Source: Streptomyces sp. CB02923 | Lineage (GTDB): Bacteria > Actinomycetota > Actinomycetes > Streptomycetales > Streptomycetaceae | Length of the DNA stretch: 64,000 nucleotides | Assembly: GCF_001905005.1 (NCBI RefSeq) | Contig: NZ_LWKZ01000026.1 | Coordinates: 571,852-635,851 of the forward strand | Direction of reading: 5' to 3' | Notes under the pieces: model-generated | Told to the model about the DNA's origin: nothing | Databases searched by the model: none | What the model saw: only the letters and a program-made list of their open reading frames with translations | Made by a program: the position numbers and the translations under genes | Shown here: positions 9,317 through 16,468 of the stretch, one piece after another | Layout: each line of letters begins with the position of its first letter | How positions within the stretch are numbered: position 1 is the stretch's first letter

Positions 9317-10693
9317 TCACGCCGGTGACGGGGCGGACGACGCGGCGGCCGTGGTGGCGGGGGTGGCCGTGGCGGCCGGTCGGGCCGTGGTGGCCGTGGT
9401 GGCCGCCGCCGGTGCCGCGCCCGGCTCGCCCGGTTCGTCCGGCAGCTTCAGGAAGAAGGTGAGCACGGTACTGACCGCGTACATCCCCGCGAAGATCCAG
9501 ACCACTCCTTCGACGCCGAGCGGCCCGGCGAAGACGGCGACGACGGCCGGTCCGACGAAGGTGCTGGCGCCGGCGCCCAGGTTGAGCGCCGCCAGTGCCT
9601 GGCCCTTGTGCCGCGGCTCCAGCGAGGGCATCAGTGCGGATATCGGGACGTACCCTGCCAGCGTAGCGCCGTAGAAGGCGGCGACGGCCAGGGCGAGGCC
9701 GAAGTCGGCGCCCGCGGCCTGCGGTACGTAGAACAGCAGCAGCGTGCTGACCGTGCAGCCGGCGCCGCCGAACCAGGCGATGGTGCGGCGCCAGCCGAAC
9801 CGGTCGCCGATCATCCCGCACAGCAGGTTGGCGACGATGTTGGTCGCGAACATCGCGCTGAGCAGGTGCAGCCACTGGGTGAGGGTGAAGCCGACGGTCC
9901 GTGTGAAGTGCACCGGCAGGATGACGAAGAACCCGAACTGCGAGGCCGTGTTGATGGTCCGTACGAGGGCGCCGGTGCCGACCCGGGGGTTGCGCCACAG
10001 GATCGTGACACTGCCGAGGAGCGTGGCCATCGGGCCGTCGCCCTCGGAGCGCGGGCGTCTGCCGCCGCGGTCGTCGCGTACCAGCAGCAGGGCGATCAGG
10101 CCGCCGACGGCGACCAGGACGAGGGCGGCCCACAGGGTGGCGTACGCGCCGATGTGCGGGATGAGGCCACTGGCGACCAGCGAGCCCAGGGTCGGCAGGC
10201 CGCCGGTGAACGCGAACCAGAACCAGCCCATGGCGGTGCTCAGCCGGGCCCGCGGCGCGACCCCGGCGATCCAGACGAGGAACCCGTACGCGAACAGCGG
10301 ATAGCCCAGGCCCCGCAGGCCGTACCCCAGCATCATCAGGGGGTAGTTCGCCAGCGGGACGGCCGCGGCGAGGAAGACGACCTGGAAGGCGCCCCAGATG
10401 GCGAGGCCGGTCCACATGACGCGGCGCGGGCCCCACAGCTCGGACAGCACACCGGAGAGCCAGGCGGCGACGCCCGCCGCGATGCCGTAGACGGTGAACA
10501 GCAGCGCCACCCGGGACTCCGGGACGCCCTGGTCGATCAGGTACGGCGAGAGGTAGCCGGACTCGACGCCGTCTCCGATCATGAACAGGAGCAGGCCCAG
10601 GTAGCCCCAGGCGAGGGTCGGCGGGATGCCCAGGCGGGTGATCGCCTGTGTGATCGCCTGTGTGATCGGCGAACGCGGGAGAGGTTTCTTCAT
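9317..10693 (-). CDS. MFS transporter, polyol-permease-like (RbtT/DalT/CsbX type)
   Basis: A 458-residue, 12-helix MFS carrier. I start it at ATG 10693 (MKKPLPRSP), preceded by a strong AAAGGGGAG ribosome site, rather than at a longer upstream frame that begins in repetitive DNA. The segment GYGLRGLGYPLFAYGFLVWI resembles the ribitol/arabitol permease group. That is recognition from memory, not an alignment. It is the first gene of the operon with two FGGY kinases, a phosphatase and a dehydrogenase, and faces a DeoR regulator. The inferred role is uptake of the polyol or sugar used by the operon. Confidence 0.88.
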   Translation of the reverse strand: MKKPLPRSPITQAITQAITRLGIPPTLAWGYLGLLLFMIGDGVESGYLSPYLIDQGVPESRVALLFTVYGIAAGVAAWLSGVLSELWGPRRVMWTGLAIWGAFQVVFLAAAVPLANYPLMMLGYGLRGLGYPLFAYGFLVWIAGVAPRARLSTAMGWFWFAFTGGLPTLGSLVASGLIPHIGAYATLWAALVLVAVGGLIALLLVRDDRGGRRPRSEGDGPMATLLGSVTILWRNPRVGTGALVRTINTASQFGFFVILPVHFTRTVGFTLTQWLHLLSAMFATNIVANLLCGMIGDRFGWRRTIAWFGGAGCTVSTLLLFYVPQAAGADFGLALAVAAFYGATLAGYVPISALMPSLEPRHKGQALAALNLGAGASTFVGPAVVAVFAGPLGVEGVVWIFAGMYAVSTVLTFFLKLPDEPGEPGAAPAAATTATTARPAATATPATTAAASSAPSPA

Positions 10694-10891
10694 CGAATCT
10701 CCCCTTTCTACGGCTTCTACGGCTTCTACGGCGGCAGGGGCCCGCGGAGCGGACGGAGCCGATGCAACAGTCCGGCCGAAACCAGCGTCAATGGTGGCCG
10801 GAAATCTTCGCATCGGACCGGTGGTCTGCCGTGTTGTGTCCTGCCGGGGCTGCCGGTGCGGGCCGCGTCCGCCGCGCGCGCCGCGTTAAAT

Positions 10892-10923
10892 CCGTGCGAA
10901 CATAACGCGGCGAATTCACACGG
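10892..10923. promoter_or_regulatory. Candidate DeoR operator in the divergent promoter region
   Basis: The arms CCGTGCGAA (10892-10900) and TTCACACGG (10915-10923) are inverted repeats with one mismatch and a 14-base spacer. They lie in the 287-base region between the divergent MFS operon (start 10693) and the DeoR gene (start 10981). The spacer has no other gene. It also holds three copies of a TACGGCTTC repeat near 10709-10735. Confidence 0.35.
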
Positions 10924-10980
10924 CGTACGGTGCGCACCGCGCGTCGCACGCCCCGTACGGCACAGGAAGTGGTGGGCGGC

Positions 10981-11760
10981 ATGGACCGGCTCGAAGCCCA
11001 GGAGGAGCGGCGCCGCCGCCTGCGCGACACCGTCATCGCCCGCGGCTTCGTCCGCACCTCGGACCTCGCCGAGGAGTACGGGATCAGCCTGATGACCGCC
11101 CACCGCGACCTGGACGCCCTCCAGGCGCAGGGCTGGCTGCGCAAGGTGCGCGGCGGGGCCACCGGCCTGCCGTCGGCGCAGTTCCACGGAAGTGTGGCCG
11201 ACCGGATGGCGGTCATGGCACCGGCCAAGCAGGCTCTGGCGAGGGCCGCGGCGACGCTGCTGGTGCCCGGCCAGACCGTCATGCTCGACGACAGCACCAC
11301 CTGCCTTTTGCTGGCGCACCGGTTCGCCGAGCACGCGCCGCTGACCGTCATCACCAACTCACTGCCGGCCGTCACCACGCTCGCCAAGGAGCCCGGCATC
11401 TCCCTGATCACGCTGGGCGGCGCCTACTTCCCCGCGTACGACGCCTTCATGGGCCTGCACACGGCGGACGCCGTACGGGCCTTTCGCGCGGATGTGCTGT
11501 TCATGTCGACCACTGCCGTCACCAACGGCCGCTGCTACCACACCTCGCCGGAGACGGTGCAGGTCAAGCGGGCGATGATGGAGAGCGCCGCGCGGCGGGT
11601 GCTGGTCGCCGACCACACCAAGTTCACCAAGGGCGGGCTGTACGCGCTGGCGCCGCTGACCGACTTCGACGTGCTGGTCGTGGACGACGGGCTGGCGGCG
11701 GCCGAGATCCGGGCCGTACGGGCGCGGGGCACCGAGGTGATGGTCGTGCCGCGGCCCTGA
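10981..11760 (+). CDS. DeoR/GlpR-family transcriptional regulator
   Basis: A 259-residue protein from ATG 10981; the start MDRLEAQEERRRRL matches the family's usual N-terminus. An N-terminal winged helix (about residues 5-60, with TSDLAEEYGISLMTAHRDLD) is followed by a DeoRC sugar-phosphate sensor domain with VMLDDSTTCLLLA and ITNSLPAV. DeoR proteins are usually repressors relieved by a phosphorylated sugar, which fits control of the divergent kinase/permease operon. It converges with the ammonia-lyase gene, whose stop is 10 bases away. Confidence 0.93.
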   Translation: MDRLEAQEERRRRLRDTVIARGFVRTSDLAEEYGISLMTAHRDLDALQAQGWLRKVRGGATGLPSAQFHGSVADRMAVMAPAKQALARAAATLLVPGQTVMLDDSTTCLLLAHRFAEHAPLTVITNSLPAVTTLAKEPGISLITLGGAYFPAYDAFMGLHTADAVRAFRADVLFMSTTAVTNGRCYHTSPETVQVKRAMMESAARRVLVADHTKFTKGGLYALAPLTDFDVLVVDDGLAAAEIRAVRARGTEVMVVPRP

Positions 11761-11769
11761 CCCCGCGCA

Positions 11770-13257
11770 TCAGCAGGCGCGGTCGAGCACGTCGGCGGCG
11801 GCGCGCACCGAGACGGCCCACGGCCGCTCCGGCGACACGGTCGGCTCCAGGGCGTCCAGGAGGCGGGTGCCGTCGTCGGCGGTGGGGCGCCGCGCGCCGA
11901 TACGGGCCGCCTGGCGCAGGGCGACGGCGAGCGAGCCGTGCAGCAGGCGCAGGGTCCTGGCCTGCCGGAGCGCGGTGAACGCGGCCTGGGTGCCGAACGG
12001 GACGATGTCCTGGTTGTGCCAGTTGGTGGGGACGCTCTGCATGGCGGCGGGGGTGGTGTCGCGGCGCATCGCGACCACGAGGGAGGTCGCGGCGAGCTGG
12101 ATGCCCTGGACGCCGTGGTCGCGGCCGGGGTCCTCGGCGAGCATCGGGTTGAGGCCGCCGTTGCGGCGCGGGTCGATCAGCAGGTCGAGCTGGCGTTCGG
12201 CGAGGTTGGCCAGTTGGGCGGCGGTGATGGACATCAGGTCGGCGGCGAAGGCGACCTGCTGGCCGAAGAAGTTGCCGCCGTGGGCGACGACGTCGCGCTC
12301 GGGGAAGAAGAGGGGGTTGTCGCTGATGCCGTTGAGATCGTCGGTGACGACCTGGCGGGCGTGGCGCAGGCTGGTCGCCGCGGCGCCGAGGATGTGCGGC
12401 GCGCAGCGCAGGGTGTAGGGCTCCTGGAGGGCGCGGGTGCCGCTGGGTTCGTGGCCGACCAGTCGTTTCCGCAGGTCGTCGGCGCGCTCCGTGGTGTCCT
12501 CGTGGCCCAGTGCCTCGAAGATCTCGGGAGCGGTGAAGTCGGGGCGGCAGCCCAGGACTCCGGCGAGCAGGGCGGTCAGCGCGGTGCCGGCGGCCACCGA
12601 GCGGTGCAGCTGGGCGAGTGCGAGGCCGGCGCCGGCCGCGGTCACGGATGTGCCGTTGACCAGGCCGAGCGCGTCCCTCCCGGTGAGTTCCACGGGCCGC
12701 AGTCCGGTCTCGGCGAGGGCGTCGGCGGCGGACATACGGGTGGTGCCGACGTAGGCGTCTCCGCGTCCCTGGAGGGATCTGATGGCGTGGGCCAGGGGTG
12801 CGAGGTCACCGCTGGCGCCGACCGATCCGTACTCGGGCATCACCGGCGCGAAGGGTGTGCCGAGCATCGCCACCAGCGAGTCCACGGCGGCGGGAGCCAC
12901 CCCGGAGTGGCCTCTGGCCAGGCTCCACAGGCGGGTGAGCAGGGTGGCGCGGGCCACCGGCGGCTCCAGGTCGGGGCCCTGGCCGACTTCGAGGTGACTG
13001 AGCACGTTCTCGCACTGGTCCGCTTCCTCGTCCTGGCCCGCGTAGACGACGAGGGGGCCGAAACCGGTGGTGGTGCCGTAGATTTCGCGGCCCTTGCCGA
13101 TACAGGCGTGGAGGTAGTCGTGGCAGCGGGCGACGGCGGCGCGGGAGGCGTCGTCGAGGCGTACGGTGACGGGCCCGGCGGCGCTTTCGAGCGTTTCGGG
13201 GGTCAGGACCGAGGGAAACCGCAGCTCGGCCGTGGGGGGCCGGAAGTTCGAGGACAT
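11770..13257 (-). CDS. MIO-type aromatic amino acid / histidine ammonia-lyase
   Basis: A 495-residue lyase with the Ala148-Ser149-Gly150 triad in GSVGASGDLAPLAH, which cyclises to the MIO electrophile. The catalytic Tyr is at position 60 (REIYGTTTGFG), and the carboxylate-binding Arg284 is in QEPYTLRCAPH. Selectivity signals are mixed. Ser87-His88 resembles HutH, but Asn415-Gln416-Asp417 (HNQDIVPFG) has the Gln typical of PAL/TAL, where HutH has Glu. The product could be cinnamate, coumarate or urocanate. A good ribosome site (AAGGAAAG) precedes ATG 13257. It is last in a gene set with ketosynthases and a P450, so a biosynthetic starter-unit role is likelier than histidine catabolism. Confidence 0.93.
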   Translation of the reverse strand: MSSNFRPPTAELRFPSVLTPETLESAAGPVTVRLDDASRAAVARCHDYLHACIGKGREIYGTTTGFGPLVVYAGQDEEADQCENVLSHLEVGQGPDLEPPVARATLLTRLWSLARGHSGVAPAAVDSLVAMLGTPFAPVMPEYGSVGASGDLAPLAHAIRSLQGRGDAYVGTTRMSAADALAETGLRPVELTGRDALGLVNGTSVTAAGAGLALAQLHRSVAAGTALTALLAGVLGCRPDFTAPEIFEALGHEDTTERADDLRKRLVGHEPSGTRALQEPYTLRCAPHILGAAATSLRHARQVVTDDLNGISDNPLFFPERDVVAHGGNFFGQQVAFAADLMSITAAQLANLAERQLDLLIDPRRNGGLNPMLAEDPGRDHGVQGIQLAATSLVVAMRRDTTPAAMQSVPTNWHNQDIVPFGTQAAFTALRQARTLRLLHGSLAVALRQAARIGARRPTADDGTRLLDALEPTVSPERPWAVSVRAAADVLDRAC

Positions 13258-13321
13258 CGCTTTCCTTGGGTGGGGACGGGCGGTGGGGACGGGCGGTGGG
13301 GCCGCGGGGCCGGCGCGGCGG

Positions 13322-13837
13322 TCAGGTCCTGCCGGTCGTGAACAGGTGGGCCCATGCGGTGCCGGGCGCTTGCGGGCTGTCGCCGGGGTCGGCGGCGATG
13401 GCCAGAACCTGGTCGGCGTCGCCCGTGGCGAGGACGCGTGCGGCAGTGGTACGGGCCGCGGCCAGCAGATCGCCGATGGCGAGCGTGGCGACGAGCGGAC
13501 CGGTCAGGCCCCACACGGCGCTCAGATGGCCGAGCGCCGTGGAGGGCACGTTCTGGAAGAGCAGGGGCTTGGGCACCTGCCGCTGCCCGGCCACCGCGTC
13601 GTCGATGGCGGCCTGCGTGACCACGTCGCCACGGGTGGCCGCGAGGACGAGCGCGGTGCGCGGGCCGAGCGCGAGGGGCAGCGGGGGCGCGCCGTACCGG
13701 TCGGTGAGGCAGCGTTCGCCGACGGCCACCAGCAGGGGCGCGAAGGCGGAGGTGTCGAAACGCGGAACCTCCGGCAGGCGGGCTGTCGGTGCGTCCGGCG
13801 GCGGCCACTGGGCCCGGGTCTCGATGATCAGTTCCAT
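13322..13837 (-). CDS. Beta-ketoacyl synthase-like half-protein without active-site Cys
   Basis: A 171-residue protein from ATG 13837, preceded by GAGGACACC. The pattern FQNVPSTALGHLSAVWGLTGP resembles the N-terminal half of ketosynthases (ketoacyl-synt_2 type). The position where a ketosynthase carries its nucleophilic Cys reads LVATLAIGDLL, and the only Cys is at residue 43. It is therefore probably non-catalytic, perhaps a partner of the complete ketosynthase 139 bases upstream, by analogy with a chain-length factor. Similar small proteins are known beside ketosynthases in aryl-polyene clusters. The family call is from pattern only. Confidence 0.72.
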   Translation of the reverse strand: MELIIETRAQWPPPDAPTARLPEVPRFDTSAFAPLLVAVGERCLTDRYGAPPLPLALGPRTALVLAATRGDVVTQAAIDDAVAGQRQVPKPLLFQNVPSTALGHLSAVWGLTGPLVATLAIGDLLAAARTTAARVLATGDADQVLAIAADPGDSPQAPGTAWAHLFTTGRT

Positions 13838-13858
13838 GGTGTCCTCGGGAGGCTGGGG

Positions 13859-13910
13859 CGTTTCTGATGGGTCTTCGCGGCATCGCGACGCCCGGCACTC
13901 ATCAGAAGCG
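13859..13910. promoter_or_regulatory. Inverted repeat in the leader of the half-ketosynthase gene
   Basis: CGTTTCTGATG (13859-13869) and CATCAGAAGCG (13900-13910) pair with one G-T mismatch across a 30-base loop. The repeat lies in the 139-base gap between the two ketosynthase-type genes, just upstream of the half-ketosynthase ribosome site. It could be an operator or an RNA hairpin. Confidence 0.35.
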
Positions 13911-13976
13911 TCCTGGTCCCGCACTCGTGACGTCGTACGGCACCGGGTGGTCGGGGGAACGGCATCACCGGTCGTG

Positions 13977-15071
13977 TCACGATCGCGGCGGCATCGACAG
14001 GAGGAGGGCCGTACAGACACCGCCGAAACCGCTGTTGAGGCTGAGCGCGTAGCGGGTCTGCGGGGGGCGTCCCCGGTCGAGCACGAGGTCGAGGGGGCAG
14101 TCCTCGTCCGGGCCGAGGTAGTTGGCGTTGACGGGCAGTTCCCCGTGGCGGAAGGCGAGGGCGCAGGCGGCCAGCTCGACCAGGCCGGAGGCTTCCAGGC
14201 AGTGTCCGTGCAGCGCTTTGGTGGAGCTGACGGGCACCCGTACGCCGTGCGGGGACAGCGCGCTCACGATGGCGGCGGCTTCGCCCGCGTCGAAGGCGGG
14301 GGTGGCGGTCGCATGGGCGTTGACGTAGCCGATGCGGTCGCCGGTGACCTCGGCCCGGCGCAGTGCGGTGGCGACGGCGGCCGCGGGGCCCCGGCCCTCG
14401 GGGTGGGGCCGGCAGACGTGGTGGGCCTCGCCGGCGTTGCCCCAGCCGCGGACGTCCGCCCACGGCGGTACGGCTGGGCCGGTTCCGGTGCCGGTGCCTG
14501 TGCCTTCGAGGACCACGGCGGCGGCGCCGTCGCCCAGCACCGGGCCCTCCCGCCCGTCACTGAACGGGCGGCAGACGCCGTCCGGGGCGAGGATGCCCGC
14601 ACTGTCGAAGGCGGCGAACATGCTCGCGTCGACGAAGCTGCCACCGGCGACGACCGCCCGCCGTTCGGCGGTGGTCCCGATGAGGTGGGACGCCTCGGCG
14701 ACGGCGGTGTTGGAGGCGGCGCAGGCGGCGGTGTGGACGGTGAGCACCTCGCGCAGGCCGCAGGCGCCCGCCAGCTCGACGGCCAGGGACGCCGTGTCCG
14801 GGCCGGCGTGCAGGGCGAGGACGAGCGGCGTGGCGGCCCGGTCGGCGGGGGACAGCCCGGCCTGGTCGCAGGCCTCGCCGATGAGCTGTTCCAGCTCCGC
14901 GTAGAGGTCGGGCGTGCCGGGGAGGGTGGCGGCGTGGCGGGCCCGGTGGCGGGCGGTGTCGAAGCGGGTGACCGGGGAGGTGGCCGGTACGGCGGAGGTC
15001 AGGCCCTGCCAGAGGGCGTCCGTGCCACGGCCGTACGCGGTGAGGACCGACAGGCCGGTGACGCGGGCCAT
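13977..15071 (-). CDS. Beta-ketoacyl-ACP synthase, FabF/KAS II type
   Basis: A 364-residue condensing enzyme from ATG 15071. The start is supported by an ATGA overlap with the P450 stop and by MARVTGLSVLTAYGRG. The catalytic triad is intact: Cys117 (HTAACAASN), His253 (VNAHATATPAF) and His290 (KALHGHCLEASG). The C-terminal NSGFGG motif is present. It is shorter than housekeeping FabF (about 410). A TG(TG) run encodes a GTGTGTG linker at residues 190-198. Context: P450 upstream, half-ketosynthase and ammonia-lyase downstream. No ACP, ketoreductase or dehydratase is encoded nearby, so chain extension would need partners from elsewhere. Confidence 0.9.
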   Translation of the reverse strand: MARVTGLSVLTAYGRGTDALWQGLTSAVPATSPVTRFDTARHRARHAATLPGTPDLYAELEQLIGEACDQAGLSPADRAATPLVLALHAGPDTASLAVELAGACGLREVLTVHTAACAASNTAVAEASHLIGTTAERRAVVAGGSFVDASMFAAFDSAGILAPDGVCRPFSDGREGPVLGDGAAAVVLEGTGTGTGTGPAVPPWADVRGWGNAGEAHHVCRPHPEGRGPAAAVATALRRAEVTGDRIGYVNAHATATPAFDAGEAAAIVSALSPHGVRVPVSSTKALHGHCLEASGLVELAACALAFRHGELPVNANYLGPDEDCPLDLVLDRGRPPQTRYALSLNSGFGGVCTALLLSMPPRS

Positions 15072-16330
15072 CAGGAGACCTCCGCGTGCCGGGGCTGGAA
15101 GGTGACGGGCAGCGCCGTCAGCCCGGCGGTGACGTGCAGGTGGGTGATGCGGCCGGTCGAGCCGCGCTGCCAGGGCAGCGTGTCGAGCGGCTGGGCGGCG
15201 GCGAGTCCGGGCAGCCGGCGCAGCACGGCGCCGAGAGCGGTGCGGCACAGTCCGACGGCGAGGCCGCTGCCGAGGCAGAAGTGCGAGCCATGGGCGAAGA
15301 CCAGGTCCTGGCCGGAACCGCGGGTCATGTCGAGGCGGTTGGGGTCGGCGAAGCGCTGCGGGTCGCGGTTGGCGAGGGCGATGTGCGCGATCACCGCGTC
15401 GCCCGCTTCCAGCTGCGCGCCGTACAGCTCGGTGGGCCGGAGGGCGAAGCGCGGCATGGTGGCCGCCAGCGGAGAGGTGTAACGCAGCAGTTCGTCGAGG
15501 CCGTCGAGGACGGTGTCCGGCTCGGCGAGGAGGTCGGGGCGGTGCCAGAGCGAGTACAGGCTCGACGTGAGGAAGTCGGCGACGGGCTCGTAGGTGGCGA
15601 CGAGCAGCAGGAAGAGGGTGGAGGTCAGCTGCCCCTCGTCGAGTCCGGCGGCGTCGGCGTGCGCGATCATGCCGCTGACGGCGTCGGCCCCGGGTCTGCG
15701 CCGCCGGAAGGCCACGAGGTCGTGCAGCAGCTCGCTCATGGCCTCCCGCTCGGCCGCGTACCGCTCGCGGTCGGCGGAACCGGGGGGATCGAACAGCGGT
15801 GACGGGCCCCAGCGCGGCAGCTCCAGGACGCGCCGCACGAAGTCGTCCGGATATCCCAGAAGGCCGGTGATCGCCCGGACGCCGAACGGGTGGGCGAAAT
15901 CGTGGACGAGGTCGGCCCGGCCGCTCCCCGCGACCGCGTCGAGCAGGTCCTCCGCCACGCCTTCGGAACGGTCGACGGCGGCCCGTACGCGCTCCGGCGT
16001 GAACGCCGACGCGCCCAGCTCCCGCAGCTGTCGGTGCAGGTCACCGTCGGTGTTGCCCATACTGCGGACGATGCTGTCGGTGACCTGCGGCCCGGTGAAG
16101 CCGAGGTAGCGCGTCCAGCGCTCACCGCCCCGGACGGCCGGTTTGGCGAAGTCGGCGTCCGTCAGCACCCGGCGCGCGGCGTCGTATCCGCTCGCGACCC
16201 AGGCGGACGAGCCGTCGGGCAGCTCCGTACGCCACACCGGAGGCTCACCGCGGGTGTCGATGCGCTCGGCCTCGGGGCTGTGCCGGACCCGCGCGTCCAT
16301 CAGAAGTGCCGTACCTGGACCAGCGGCCAC
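15071..16330 (-). CDS. Cytochrome P450 with altered I-helix
   Basis: A 419-residue soluble bacterial P450. I place the start at GTG 16330 because AAGGGGAGG precedes it by five bases; a frame-extending GTG at 16354 has no ribosome site. The heme ligand is Cys352 in FAHGSHFCLGSG. The ExxR pair is Glu280/Arg283 in ELLRY. The I-helix oxygen-activation motif reads ATYEP (245-249), where AGxET is expected, so the conserved Thr is Pro. It overlaps the ketosynthase gene by 4 bases and heads the minus-strand set. It would hydroxylate, desaturate or decarboxylate the product. Which of these is unknown. Confidence 0.92.
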   Translation of the reverse strand: MAAGPGTALLMDARVRHSPEAERIDTRGEPPVWRTELPDGSSAWVASGYDAARRVLTDADFAKPAVRGGERWTRYLGFTGPQVTDSIVRSMGNTDGDLHRQLRELGASAFTPERVRAAVDRSEGVAEDLLDAVAGSGRADLVHDFAHPFGVRAITGLLGYPDDFVRRVLELPRWGPSPLFDPPGSADRERYAAEREAMSELLHDLVAFRRRRPGADAVSGMIAHADAAGLDEGQLTSTLFLLLVATYEPVADFLTSSLYSLWHRPDLLAEPDTVLDGLDELLRYTSPLAATMPRFALRPTELYGAQLEAGDAVIAHIALANRDPQRFADPNRLDMTRGSGQDLVFAHGSHFCLGSGLAVGLCRTALGAVLRRLPGLAAAQPLDTLPWQRGSTGRITHLHVTAGLTALPVTFQPRHAEVS

Positions 16331-16370
16331 CGAAGCCTCCCCTTCATCGAGCACACAGAGTCACTAATAA

Positions 16371-16385
16371 ATTACCATCAGTAAT
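16371..16385. promoter_or_regulatory. Candidate operator between the P450 and CoA-ligase genes
   Basis: ATTAC-CATCA-GTAAT is a perfect 5-base inverted repeat in an AT-rich patch of an otherwise G+C-rich region, midway between divergent starts at 16330 and 16469. A direct repeat GTCACTA flanks it at 16360-16366 and 16391-16397. TetR-family sites often look like this; no regulator gene is adjacent. Confidence 0.45.
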
Positions 16386-16468
16386 ATCGTGTCACTACGC
16401 GTCTCGCTCGAACGGGTGACGCAGCAGGCAGACCGTCGAGGCCGAGACCGACCGGACAGGGACCGCAC

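Noticed and set aside
16300..16354. P450 starts at GTG 16354 or ATG 16300
   Set aside because: GTG 16330 has the strong AAGGGGAGG at the right distance; the others have none.
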